NCBI GenBank assembly: GCA_003013855.2
Contig: ML058342.1
Coordinates: 1,177,120-1,241,119 of the forward strand
Direction of reading: 5' to 3'
Length of the DNA stretch: 64,000 nucleotides
Source: Liriodendron chinense
Lineage: Eukaryota; Streptophyta; Magnoliopsida; Magnoliales; Magnoliaceae
The stretch's first letter is position 1; each line of letters opens with the position of its first letter. The translations under genes and the position numbers were made by a program. Below the pieces are notes generated by a model. That model was not told the DNA's origin. It saw only the letters and a program-made list of their open reading frames with translations, and ran no database searches. Shown piece after piece: positions 44,215 to 55,782 of this stretch.

Positions 44215-44640
44215 CTTATACTATGTTTCTTCTTTCCTTTTCTTTTTCTTTTTTCTTTTTTGAATGTACTGCCGTTGGGTTTTTGAAATTTATCAATGAA
44301 GAAAAATACGTTTTTCTTGTATTTGTCTATTTCCCTTTACCTTCGTGCATGTAATAGTTGCTTTCTATTTAGCTTGACACTTGGCTATTTTACTCATAGA
44401 GTAGCCTTCTCAGCTTTTCTGGATTACAGTCTAGTTGTTGGCTCATTGAGCTTTTGAACATGCTCGTTTATCAAGCTATCAGTCAGTCTGTCTAGTAGAC
44501 TGCGCTCAGTAGGAGGGCGTCATAGATGACATCTCCCTTCCCTTGGGCAAACTGATTTGTCGACTAAGTCTTCCAAAACTTTGTTCTTCATGGGGACAAA
44601 GTACTCAGCATAGGAACGTCTGGCAATCCCCTCTAGGGCC
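44215..44640. other. 3' flank of the antisense gene, no gene seen
   Basis: T/C-rich stretch at 44225-44260, then ordinary AT-rich DNA. No recognisable protein. Confidence 0.4.
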
Positions 44641-45215
44641 TCATATCCTCAGGGAATAAGGGCGGCCGAGTGTCTCATTTGCAACGTTATAAGTCGGGGA
44701 ACTTCTTGCATTCCTCCTTGAGGCCTCTTATTCTCGAGGGATACGAGCAGCTGAGCATATGATCCGAGCACATACTCGAAAAGAATGGATGAAACTTTAT
44801 TAGTCCTTGTTGGCACAAAGTGCTTTTTTACAATCTTAATTGTGTGGCAGCTGGTACTGTTTCCATAGATATCCACACTTATGATTAAGTCTTTTTCCGA
44901 GACCCTTCTTGGGCTCAGAGAAGATTTGGCCTTAGATTCTGATCCCTGCTAGTCCGCCGAAGATGGTACGGACCTCATCAATGGGTTCAAAATCCTCTGA
45001 TGATTGTTGGTCGGGTCACTGAGGCGATTGATCCTGCTATGGTCGATCTTGCTGACGAGGGGATTTATCATGTTTTCTTCTGGGGGAGTGGTCTTGCCGC
45101 TCCACATAATCGCAGAGATGACCCTTCCTAATGAGCGTCTCAATCTCGTCCTTAAGTGCGATACAATTTTCTGTGTTGTGGTTGTGAACCTGATGAAATC
45201 GGAAGTATTGGGCTC
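44640..45215 (-). pseudogene. gag: Tat gag C-terminus / pre-protease remnant
   Basis: From 45190 leftward one frame reads HNHNTENCIALKDEIETLIR then GHLCDYVERQ, a conserved end of Tat Gag. After in-frame stops it reads EVRTIFGGLAG, another hallmark just before the protease. The next frame (44876-44649) begins MDIYGNSTSCHTIKIVKK and has no clear active site. Multiple stops. Confidence 0.8.
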
Positions 45216-45250
45216 TGAAATTTCATTAAGCTCTGTTGAATTTTTGGGCC

Positions 45251-46100
45251 CTCATGGAGTGACGCACATAATGGTTGGGGTTGATTTTACATAAACATCA
45301 AAGTGGGCCCACCGGAGCTACTGACCCATTTACTCGAATGGGGCATGACGAAAGGTAGTGGAACGATAAATCAAAAGGGACCGTCAATCCCACATTAATT
45401 AGGGATTTTTTGGTAAGATTTCTTAGAAACAGATACCGAGATGTAAATACCGGATAACGAGGTAGTATTTGGTAAGATTCCTAAAATAGAATCAGTCTCA
45501 CTTGGTAGTAAAAGAACCGAATCGAACGCGGAGTCCACATTCCCACCATTAGAAGTGGGCAGCGATGCGAAGTAAGAAATGGGTGTTTAGGGCTTGTGGT
45601 AACTCCTTGGCCCTGTCGACCGTCATGTCTTTGTCAGAACCCTCACTGCCAAAAGACTTGTCCTTGGGCTCTTCTTCACAACCCTAACCCTCATAAGATC
45701 TCTCTCTTGTTGAGAATTTTTTGGTTTAAAAAATAAAATAAAAGTTAAAATTTTCATTTCCCTCTTAAACAAATTCAAAAAAACCAAGAAAAATTGGTGT
45801 TTTTCTTTAGTCCCACATCGGATAGAGATGGGAAAAGTTTCGGTATATAAGTTGGGTGTTTTGAGTATTCTTACTGGGAGAAATGGAGAGAGAGATCCTT
45901 GGGTTGCATGTTCTAATGTGTAGCACTGGAAATCACGTGCACGGGCATAGGCATGGGCTTGGTCATGGTTAGTGTGGCTGTAGTGGCGCTAGTTGGCGCA
46001 CTTTGCACTTCACATGTGTGCATTGACGATGCAAGTCATGATGCGAAGGTAGAAGGGAGACCACCTATTCTGGCTGAGAGCCTTATATAGGCTATGTTTC
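45251..46100. other. Intergenic / old LTR sequence, no ORF
   Basis: No recognisable protein. Includes 'gtgggcccac' text at 45300, a repeated phrase 'accgagatgtaaataccggataacgagg', the USE/TATA pair at 45809-45850, and AT-rich DNA. Confidence 0.35.
45809..45850 (+). promoter_or_regulatory. snRNA-type USE plus TATA box
   Basis: AGTCCCACATCG (45809-45820) matches the plant snRNA upstream sequence element RTCCCACATCG. A TATATAA box starts 23 bp later (45844). This spacing is the Pol III (U6-like) type rather than the longer Pol II type. No snRNA follows that I recognise. Some plant LTRs contain a similar pair, so it may be an LTR promoter. Confidence 0.5.
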
Positions 46101-46103
46101 TGA

Positions 46104-46700
46104 CTGTTGGAAATATGACCGTTGTGCATGAAAATGGTCCATCAACCATGTAGAAACTGTTGTAATGAACAACAATGGTTATAACTATGCAGCTGCAATG
46201 GCCAGAAACGGTCATAAACGGCTACTTTCCAACACCTAGAAATGGCCACTAACGGCTAGTTTCCAATAGCTAGAAAATGGCTAGTTGGTTTATGAGCCCA
46301 GCCATAACTCTCAGTCCCTGGTGCTTATATAAACAAAGGTATGCTAGGTTCACAAATCATTAGCAACAAAAGCAACAACTATTCAATTTGAGCTACAGAA
46401 AACCTAAAAAGACGTTCTCCTTTTCTTCAAGTTAGCAATAGACCTACAAGGTCAAAATTTTCGAGTCTACCAGAGAAGCTGCATTAATCGAGCTCTTATT
46501 GAGGTCCATTCATGATTGCTGCATGCAGGACTTGACATGCTTGTCGTATCCTGGAAGTAATTTGTCGGTAACCCATTAACGATCTCTGATCTAGAGGAGA
46601 GGGGGTGAATTACACTGTAAGGACATTGTATTTGATTACGTGCTTCAGCCTGATTGATCAACTTATTATTATTTTTGGTATTTAAATTATATATTGCTAA
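46104..46700 (+). promoter_or_regulatory. Probable 5' LTR/promoter region of decayed copia element
   Basis: 'TGTTGGAAATATGACCG' could be an LTR start. Four AACGG/CCGTT motifs (46100-46260) precede a TATA box 'cttatataaac' (46324-46335). The gag frame follows at about 46765. The LTR end and primer site are not recognisable, so boundaries are uncertain. Confidence 0.4.
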
Positions 46701-46764
46701 TTTTTTTCAACAATCTTAAAGCGTAATTCTGTGAAATGGATTTCGAATTTGTTGCATCAGTCAA

Positions 46765-47620
46765 GCTGATGAACCAAGACTTGATTGGCTTGATCAATTC
46801 GACGACACAAACTACACAAGGTGGCAAGACAAGCTGAAATTTCTTTTGACCGCTCTGAAGATTTTCTACATTCTAGACCCGAACTTACAACCACTACCTA
46901 AAGTGACTGGCCAAGACACACAAGAATAGATCTTTTCCAGAGTCAAATGTCAAGAAGATGAATTACTGTGCCGCAATCATATTCAAAATGCCATGTCTAA
47001 TCGTCTATATAACTTGTACACAAAAACTACCTCAACCAAAGAAATCTAAAACATACTAGAATACAAGTACAAGGCTGAAGAAGAGGGAACACAGAAATTT
47101 CTAATTCCTAGGTACTTCGAATATTCAATGGTGGATGATAAGCCTCTTTTGGCACAAATTCATGAAATACAACTGATTGTAAATAAAATGACAACCTTGA
47201 AAATAAATCTACCTGAATCTTTCTAGGTTGGGGTTATAATAGCAAAATTGCCACCAAATTGAAATGATTACAAGAAGAAGCTACTGCACAAGTATAAAGA
47301 GTTCACTTTAGAACAAATTCAGAAATACCTCCAAATTGAGGAAGCATCTTGTAACAGAGACAAAAATGATAACAATAATGTTGCGCCCTCATCAATGGTG
47401 AATGCAATCTAAAAGACATTACAAAATGGAATCCTGAAAAAAAATGACTCATTGAAACCAAATAAAGATAAAGGGAAATGAAAAAAAATTCAAAAGGAAA
47501 AAAACAGGAAACCCAAAGGATCTTACTATTTCTGCGGTAAAATCGGGTACTTCGCTCGAGTTTGTAGGGATCGTAAAAAGCCTAAGAAAGAGGCTAGTGC
47601 AGCGGAAGATGATATTGTAG
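46765..47620 (+). pseudogene. gag: Copia gag remnant
   Basis: With stops removed by eye, the frame reads LDQFDDTNYTRWQDKLKFLL, then MSNRLYNLYTKT, LLAQIHEIQLIVNKM and LTLEQIQKYLQIEEA-like text: a Ty1/copia UBN2-type Gag. The zinc knuckle is decayed (YYFCGKIGYFARVC, with the first Cys and the His replaced by Tyr). At least six stops. Confidence 0.75.
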
Positions 47621-47639
47621 CAATGATTATTGAAGTGCA

Positions 47640-48864
47640 CATGGTTCAAGGGAAAGTCCCTGGTTGGTGGTACGATACAGCTGCCACAGTTTATGTATGC
47701 TATGACATATCTGCTTTCATAACCTTTGAAGATGTGATCAAGGGTTAAGAGGTCCAAATGGAGAATGAAGGTTGTTGGCAATGAAATTGTGAAACTTGTG
47801 TTTACCTCTGGAAAGAAGGTAGTTCTCATTAATGTGTTGCACGTCCCAGACATGAGCAGAAACCTAGTTTCAGGGGATCTTCTGGGAAAGCCAGGAATAA
47901 GGGTTGTGTATGAGTTTGGAAAGCTGATCTTGTCCAGAAATGATTATGCTTGTAACGGGATGATCAAATTTTCTCTGAATGAAAATAATTCTTTTGTTTA
48001 TATGATTGAGTCTATATCTTTGTGGCATGGTAGATTAACACATGTAAGCTATAGTACCATAAAATCCATGGCTAAGAATGGACTAATCTCATACAATAAT
48101 AGTGAAAAAGATAAATGTGAAGTGTGTATATGATCCAAAATGACTAAGAAACCATTTCCAGGTGTTGAGAGATTATTTCAAATGTTGGACCTAATACACA
48201 CTGATATATGTGAGCTAAGTGACGTTCTTAATAGAGGAGGCAAAATGTACTTGATAACTTTCACAGATAACTGCTCTAGAAATGTATATGTGTACCTATT
48301 AAGATCCAAAGATGAGGCATTTAGTGTATTTAAGATCTATAGATCTGAAGTATAAAATTAACTGGACAAGAAAATAAAGATTCTCTATAGTGATCGAGGA
48401 GGAGAATATTTCTCTAATGAATTTTTTGACTATTTTGAAGAACATTGCATAATACAGCAATGCACAATACTTTACACACCATAACAAAATGATTTAGCAG
48501 AAAAAAATAGGACATTAGTCAAACGGTTAACTCAATGCTGATACAAGCAAAGTTGTCATTAAACCTATGGGTAGAAGCACTACTAGCAGTGTGTCTTGTC
48601 CTAAATAGAATTCCATCTAAGAAAATCAAAACCTCTCCATATGAGATATGGAAAGGAAGGAAACCTAGCTTAGGGTATCTTAGAGTGTGGGGGTGTCTAG
48701 CATATTGCAGAACGCCTGATCGTAGAAGAACTAAGTTAAGACCCAGAGTTGTAAAGTGCGCCTTTGTAGGGTACGCACTAAACAGTAAAGCTTATAAACT
48801 TTTGGATCTAAAATCTAATGTAATCATAGAGTTTGGAGATGTAGAGTTTTTTGAGAACTCGTGA
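47640..48864 (+). pseudogene. pol: Copia protease-integrase remnant
   Basis: The protease motif is WWYDTAATVYVCYD (D-T-A-A where D-T/S-G-A is expected). After a shift, NVLHVPDMSRNLVSGDLL leads to the GAG-pre-integrase LWHGRLTHVSY. The integrase core shows LDLIHTDICELS, TFTDNCSRNVYVYLL, then YSDRGGEYFSNEF and QNDLAEKNRTL (D,D,E triad present apart from stops). Then NLWVEALLAVCLVLNRIPSK and the LRVWGCLAYCRTP segment to 48864. Six or more stops or shifts. Confidence 0.82.
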
Positions 48865-49082
48865 TCCATGGAGTCAAAGGATATAAAGATCCCAACTCTT
48901 AGTAATCATAATGTAAAGAAAGCTCAATAAGAAATTAAAACTCCCAGTGAACCTCGTAGGAGCTAAAGAGCAAGAATAGAAAAAAGTCTTGATCATGATT
49001 AGATAGACTTTCAACATATTTCGTTTCATCTGGTTGAGGGTGATAGAGAGAAGGTTATTAGGAAGATACCTATAGTAATGTT
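48865..49082 (+). pseudogene. pol: Copia integrase-RT linker
   Basis: Reads EPRRS*RARIEKSLDHD and LVEGDREKVIRKIPIVM up to the insertion at 49083. The frame resumes at 52125 as ATGTCTATAGAA-TAA-GATCCTAAAACC. Confidence 0.65.
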
Positions 49083-49124
49083 TGTTTACACAACAAAATT
49101 GCCTTTATGTAGATTGGGGGGAAA

Positions 49125-50856
49125 TGATAAGTACCTAATATTGTATAATTTACCCTGGTTGTTAAGGGCATTATCATTGTTTTTCCGATTAATTATCCCT
49201 CATTAGGCGAATTTTCAATATTCAGGTGATTAAGAGAGGTTGGACAAGATCCGAGCCAATCAGAACGTTTTAAGACCCAGAAGTGATCAAGATCAAGTGT
49301 GTGGCAATCTTGAAGGAAACCGAACCAAAAAGGTCAAAGGATAGATCATATGCTACGGTAGATCGCATCACAACCGCTCATTGGAAATCTAGGTTCTTCT
49401 TGTTTGTATGATCGTGATCAAGCAAGCACGCAAGCTTTGAAGATCAAGATTGGATGTCCACACGTGGAACCAGCCATGCATCAAGTGACAAGTGGAGGAC
49501 ATCTCAACCATCCGATCAGCTGGTCAGCATGATGGAGATCCAACTCCACCAGCCGCCCAAATTTCAATCCACGCCATCACATTCAGCAAGGCGGGCCACA
49601 CTTTCATGAGCATCAAATCAATGGTCTTGATCATCTAGCAACTGGTGGACATGATTCACAGTCCATCCATCTTTCCATCCACTTTTGTCCACTCCATCAT
49701 CACAGTCCAACTGATCAAGGGAGATCATCTTCCACCGACCATTTTAGCCACATATGCAGATCAGGCTCACCATCATCCATCTATCCAACAGTTGGAGGAA
49801 ATGGACCCCACTCCTATCTCCACTCGTGATTAGCGGCCTGCACCATTCAATTGCAGCCATCCATCTTATGTGGCCAGTGCAACACAACAGCCGTTCATCC
49901 CAACCGTCCAACAAAAGGTCTACATCGTCATTCATTTTCCAATCAATCCAGCAATGGACGTCTCCAGTCACTGGACCCTATCTCAGGTCAGCCGTTCAGA
50001 TGGTGTGGCACTTGCAGCGGATCTTCATTCTATAGCATGAATGGTCCAGCAAGATTCCACCACCATCCATCCTTCCATCCACATCTGCATCCAGCAAGGC
50101 CACCATCACCGTCCAACTACTGTGTGCCCCACCATCAGATATCTCCAGCCGTCCATGGAGATTCATCACAATCAATTGCCCGTGTGCAGCTCTCGCACCA
50201 GCAACCATCACCGTACACAGATGGATGGTTGATCTCCACCATTTCAATAGCCATGGCCAGCTCCAGCAAGCTCATCCAACAAGTGGACAGCCAGTTAAAC
50301 ATGTGAAGCACTTCGACCGACCATCAACAACTCTCTCATCAGGGCTTCCCACCATCGTCCATCTATCCATTCTAGCTGATGCTGCATCCAACAACGTCCC
50401 TGCCCCAGCCGATCATCAAGACATTAGATGGACCACACGCCAGATCCCATCAACGTCCACTTCATTCATCCACCAGCCATGGAACTTCATCCTCACACGT
50501 GCTGCAAGTATGGACCCACCTGAGATTGCATACCAAGTTGAAAGCTCCTTCTCAACATACATCTCTATCGTTCATAAGGTGGACTGCACCATCTGGTGGG
50601 GCTTCTTCATCATTGTCCAGCTATGGAGAAGAGATAAACCAAAGGTGAATCCCTAATGCCTTAGGCCCTTTCTTTCTTATTTATCAATACACACACAACT
50701 TACTCTACTCTTGTGGATTAAACCATATTTCATCTCTCTCACTTAAACTAGTTTCAAGTGTTCTTAACCTCAATCCCTATGGTTCGACCTTGGTCTCACC
50801 GAATTTTTTACTACTTCGCTACCTGCGCTTAGGTGTGCAATCTTCGGATTGTAGCA
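49125..50856 (+). mobile_element. Solo LTR, Athila-like, TSD GGAAA
   Basis: 1732 bp, TGATAAGTACC...TTGTAGCA, flanked by GGAAA at 49120-49124 and 50857-50861. Its last ~100 bp ('tatggttcgaccttggtctc', 'ttactacttcgc') parallel the Athila-type LTR end here ('tggatcgacctcggtctta', 'ttactacatcgc'). The interior is CCATCCA-rich and non-coding. Confidence 0.8.
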
Positions 50857-51504
50857 GGAAACAAGAGTAACGTTCTAATATGTGATAAGACAAGGAGAGA
50901 AATATTCATCACTTTATTCATTGGGTTCATTGAGTTCTTCATACATTCCATTGATACATTATCCCTTGATTCTATAATAGATTGTACATAAGTATAAATA
51001 CAATGTATTGTATAAAGAAATTTTGACAGAGTTTCGCCCTGTCTTTCTTTCATCCTGCCCAAATGATAGGGAAAATGTTGAATAGACTTCTGAGCCAAGG
51101 TTGTTCTCCTTCTTTTATATTCCAGATTTGATCTTGCTTGATTCGTCAATGGCCTTCACTTTTATACATGATGTAAAACATATATTAGAAGGATGGACAC
51201 ATATTAAAAGGATGATATGATCATGTCGATATGACTGTAGAGTCTAAGTAATAAACCTTAATTCTTAATCTACTCATAGATCGACATACTTATCATGAAT
51301 ATTTTATCTACTGTATTTTTGCCTATTTTTAATATATTAAAATTTATGAACAATTTAGATTTGAAGAAAATCCCTCCATTTAAAAGATGAACTTTTCGTG
51401 GGATGTAAAAAATCCACGATTTACACTTGGAATGAAAATTTAAAATCTTTACTAAATATAATTTTTTAGTATTTTTTATTGAATCCAAATGAGGGGTACT
51501 TCCT

Positions 51505-51565
51505 TATTTACATAAATAACTTAAAGTAAATGGACATTTACTTAAATGTTTTTATGTAAATAAGG
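51505..51565. repeat. Imperfect hairpin, AT-rich
   Basis: 'cttatttacataaa' (from about 51510) pairs with 'tttatgtaaataag' (to about 51563), and the inner 'taaagtaaatg' pairs with 'catttactta'. Arms of about 25 bp. Confidence 0.75.
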
Positions 51566-52129
51566 TGTCCAATGCAGTATGCAGTATAGGCAGACATGCA
51601 GCATGCAGTGCAAAAATTTTGACAGAGCTTCGCCTCTTTGATTGTCTTCCTGCTAAAAAACATGGATTATTCTAAGTCATAGTTCCTTTATGTGACCTCG
51701 TGTAAACACCTCTTCAGCTCCTTATCTTCAATCTTCCTTCTTTAATCTTTTGATTTTCATTTTGACAGCATTTCCTTGTCATTCTTCTTCGATTCCCGGG
51801 ATCCACACCTTGTGTGTTTAACCTAGGAAGAAGGAGATGCACAAGTCTTCTCTCGTACCTTCGGTCTTCAGAAAAGAACTTTAGCACTTCGTCCATGCGC
51901 AAATGAGGACCCCGAGGGGGTATTATAGGCTATGGGGCAGATCTCGCGTAAAGCACTGCTATTCTGGCACCTCTTTACGCGGGTTGCGTAAAGCACACCC
52001 CCTTTACACAGGTCTGTTTCTTCAGCAACCCCCTCACTTTCTTCTGCAAACCTCCTCATTTCTGTTCCTTTTCTTCTGAACCTCCTCACTCTTCTTTTCC
52101 TTTACATTTTTTTATGCCTCAACAATGTC

Positions 52130-53119
52130 TATAGAATAAGATCCTAAAACCCTTGTGAAGCAATATCTTCTAGAGACTTAATTTTTTGGAGGGAAGCCAT
52201 CGATGATGAGATGGACTCAATAATGTCAAACCAAACTTGAAAATTGGTGAACTTAACTCCAGGTTCAAAATTTAGAGGGTGTAAGTGGGTATTCAAGAGA
52301 AAATACCACACTGATGGTACAATACAAAGCTTTAAGGCTAGGTTAGTGGCCAAGAGATTTTAGAAAGAATGAATCAATTATTTTGACACATATTCACCAA
52401 TTGCTACAACAACATCAATTAGAGTATTGTTCACTTTAACATCCATACATCATCTTCATATCCATCAAATGGATGTGATGACAACTTTCTTGGATGGTGA
52501 CCTCAATGAGGAGGCATACATGGAACAACCAGAAGGGTTTGTTCTGCCAGGGAATGAAAATAAAGTATGTAGACTTATTAAGTCGTTGTATGAATTAAAA
52601 CAAGCGCATAAAAAGTGGCATGAAAAGTTTGATTCAGAAGTATTATCTTATGGGTTCATGCATAATATAGTTGATAAATGCATATATTTAAAGGTGTGTA
52701 GTGAATACATAGTGATTATCTATCTTTATGTAGATGATGTGTTGATTATCAGTAACACAATGAAAAGTGTAACAAAAATGAAGTGGTTTCTCTCCTCCGT
52801 TTTTAAAATAAAGGATCTTGAATAAGTGGATACCATTTTAGGTATCAAAGTTAAAAAAATATAGTGGGGTAGTTATGCGTTGTGTCAATCTCATTACATT
52901 GAGAAGATATTAAACAAGTTTAACCACTTGAAAATCAAAGAGGCAAAAACCCCATTTGATTCAAGTATTAAATTAAAAGAAAATGATGAGAGAGTAGTCA
53001 TTCAACTAGAGTATGCTAGTGCTATAGGTAGTCTTATGTATGCTATGCAATGCACAAGAACAATGATCATTAGTTCTATAGGGGATCGCCTTGACTCACT
53101 TGGACACAGTCTACGATGA
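52130..53119 (+). pseudogene. pol: Copia reverse transcriptase remnant
   Basis: The frame reads EAIDDEMDSIMSNQT, KWVFKRKYHTDGTIQ, then a shift-free stretch from 52427: HIHQMDVMTTFLDGDLNEEA, MEQPEGFV, VCRLIKSLYELKQA and the catalytic YVDD (52729-52740). It continues LGIKVKK...SHYIEKILNKF and ASAIGSLMYAMQCTR. A few stops (52371, 52822). RNase H and the 3' LTR are missing; the Athila fragment follows. Confidence 0.85.
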
Positions 53120-53139
53120 GAAATATATAGACATGATCA

Positions 53140-54647
53140 AATGAAGAGGGGAATGGTCCCATGAAATTGATATGCCCCAACAATCAAATACTTATATGTG
53201 TTGAATTAGGTTAAGTGGCATCATATTCCCATGGGACAATTCTCATAGCGCTTAGTATCGCTCACATGCTTTACAAAACTCATGGGTGTCTTGAAACATA
53301 GTAAGCCAATAAAAACCACACTGCATAATTTTTTTCGTGGTTTTCTTAGCAGAAAAATTACCACCACATGCTTGAGTATGATAAAAGGAGATGACACTTT
53401 GTTGCTCATCATCAGGAACACATTTCCTTATGATTTGATCTGGGCAATATTTAAACAACGACTCATCTTAAAAAAATCTACGTACTTCCTTAGAAATTTC
53501 TTTTTAGCTTGCATGGTCCATTGCGAAGGTTTCACACCTGTCGAAAGATAATTCGATTTGTCAGCATACCACGGTGGACACGAGACAACAAAAAGTTGCT
53601 CATCAGGGAATGAGTCCTCAATCGGTGTCATGTCAATTGAATTAGGTAAAACAAGGCGGGAAAGATGATCCGTCACCACGTTCTCGACTCACTTCCTATC
53701 TTTAATTTTCAAGTCGAATTCTTGAAGGAGTAGGATCCATCTCAGTAATTGGGGCTTAGTATCCTTCTTGGAGAGAAGGTACTTTTGCGCCGAATGATTT
53801 GTATAAACAATTACCTTGTATCCTATGAAGTAGGACCTGAATTTGTCCAAAGTAAACATAATGGCTAGAAGCTCTTTATCTGTAGTCGAATAGTTTACTT
53901 GGGCTGGATTCAAGGTTCTACTTGCATAGTAGATTACATGGGGCTTCTTATCCTTCTTTTGTCCTAATACCGCCCCAACAGCATAATCACTCGCATCACA
54001 TATCAACTCGAAAGGAAGCGACTAATTCGGTGGTTGCATGATAGGTGTGGTTGCCAACATATATTTTAGCTTTGCAAAAGCCTCTTTTCATTCTACCGAT
54101 CACTCAAATTGTGTTTCCTTTTGAAGGAGATTATATAAGGGATAAGAGATGTGGTTAAAATCTCTTATGAATTGCCTATAAAATCCTACGTGTCCTAAAA
54201 AAGACCACACATTATGTATACTCTTGGGAGGTGGTAGATTGGTAATGATTTCTATTTTCTCCCTATCCACCTTAATTTCATTGGACGATATGATATGCCC
54301 AAGGACTATCCCTTTTTGTACCATAAAATGACACTTTTCTAGTTTAGAACCAAATTTAAATGGTCTAGATACTCATCAAACGTACTACCAAATACAGAAA
54401 AATCATCGATAAAGACCTCGAGGAATTGGCCCACCATGTCTGAGAATATACTCAACATGCATCGTTGAAATGTGGCGGGTATATTATATAGTCTGGATAG
54501 CATTCTTCAATAGGCAAAAGTGCCGAACGAGCATGTAAAAGTTGTTTTCTCTTGGTCCTTTGGGGCGACCTCAAATTGGTTGCACCTGGAGTATCCATCC
54601 AAGAAGCAATAGTAGGAATGATAGGCCAACCTCTTCAAATTTTGGTC
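53140..54647 (-). pseudogene. pol: Athila-type pol fragment (RT to integrase start)
   Basis: Read leftward from 54647: FLDGYSRCNQ, EVFIDDFSVFG, then MVQKGIVLGHIISSNEIKVD, ICDASDYAVGAVLGQKKDKK (RNase H), VVTDHLSRLVLP and the integrase zinc region, ending near CWGI at 53160. It follows the polyprotein at 57933-63380 closely in order but has many stops and shifts. It is cut on the right by the SIRE-type LTR. Confidence 0.9.
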
Positions 54648-54731
54648 TGAAATTGCGTCGGTAGTCTAACATGACACCTTGCACTTATATGAGGAAGCTT
54701 AGAGCGGAGCTTGGAGAACTATGGCTAAGTC

Positions 54732-54762
<31 letters not shown>

Positions 54763-55782
54763 TGATTAGGACCGTTTAAAAATTATTTTTAAAACTTCTC
54801 GCCTAATTAAACTAATTAGCAATTAGTAACTTAATTAAAGCAAAAACATTTAGCTTCCAAGCTTAAGTGGGTTTAATCACAAAGGCTAGCAAAGATAAGC
54901 AATTAAACAACCTAGCCTAAGCATATAAATTATGAAAATAGAACACTCAAGCAACTAATCCATATGCATGACTAGACTGCAAATGATATACGAAAGCAAG
55001 CACCTAGTCTAGAAGTGGAACTATAAGATGTGTATGAGAATCTACCTATCAATGCATAGTATATGTTCCATTCAAGCATTCATGTAATTAACAATTAAAG
55101 ACAATGCATGGATAGAAATGGCTCAAATGATAATCTCAAACACAAGCATGTATAGTAGTCCAACTACTTGTTTACTCCACTCCCGGTTCATGTACTCAAC
55201 CCTTGAGCACATTGAATTACACTATAATGAAGGTTTTAAATAAGGTTTACCTCTTAACCTTTATCTGGAGGTTTTTGGCACAGGTTCACTTTTCAACCTA
55301 AATGAAGGTTTTGAAGGTTCATCTCTCAATTTAGGTGTTTGACAGGTTCCACCCAATCTAGGAGTTTACAGGTTCCTCCCAACCTACATGTATGCACCCG
55401 TGTTGGTGGCTCCTCTTGGAGACTTGTTTACGCTCGAAAAATGTGTCAAGGATCGTCAAATGATCCTACGTGGTTTTAAGTAGGATAACCATAAACCTTA
55501 ACCTCACACTTAATCTTTTCAAAAGGAATGAGTGCTATAACTCCTAAAATGATAACTTACTTGTCGGATTGAGTCTTATATTCAGCGCCTTATTGGGTTT
55601 GCTTGATCTCCGCTCTCCCGTGCTTCAATTAGCTCTTCGATGCTCCTCTCGATCATGTTACCGCTGCGTTGCCAATGCCTAAGCTCCACTGATCAATCAC
55701 CTTGCATGTGATGCTCTTGAGATGCCCAAGGTGATAGGAGATGATGTGAATTCTCTATAACTAGTAGGAGTTGTTTGCCTAG
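54648..55782 (-). mobile_element. SIRE-type LTR, partial, cut by Athila insertion
   Basis: Starts TGAAATTGCG and aligns in order with the first ~1 kb of the solo LTR at 29738 (for example 'cttgtcggatgagcc'/'cttgtcggattgagt' and 'gatctccgctctcccgtgct'). It stops at 55782, where the Athila element begins. The rest should lie beyond the window. Confidence 0.85.
54734..54762. repeat. Poly-G tract, 29 G
   Basis: Run of 29 G inside the SIRE-type LTR, where the related LTRs have a short 'gaggggggg'-like run. An expansion or assembly artefact. Confidence 0.9.

Larger units (their letters stand above)
41348..45250 (-). mobile_element. Decayed Tat-type element with antisense Transposase_28 gene
   Basis: A minus-strand Tat gag/gag-pro remnant (45215-44640) lies right of a plus-strand Transposase_28-type gene (41941-44214). 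This repeats the layout of the 23-kb element (pol leftward, cargo antisense) with pol deleted. No LTR pair could be defined, so the limits are approximate. Confidence 0.55.
49083..52124 (-). mobile_element. Putative solo LTR of unknown family inserted in copia pol
   Basis: The insertion begins TGTTTACACAAC and ends CCTCAACA, flanked by ATGTT (49078-49082) and ATGTC (52125-52129), a 5-bp duplication with one change. Removing it restores the copia frame across the junction. Minus-strand ends are TGTTGAGG...GTAAACA (TG...CA). It is itself split by 49125-50856. Net length about 1.3 kb, no coding. The phrase 'attttgacagag[tc]ttcgcc' occurs at 51021 and 51615. Confidence 0.6.

Noticed and set aside
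45809..45990. U6 or other snRNA gene
   Set aside because: The promoter motifs are present but the downstream sequence does not resemble any snRNA I know.
49645..50656. Overlapping plus-strand frames rich in His, Pro and Ser
   Set aside because: They lie wholly inside a solo LTR and come from CCATCCA-type repeats.
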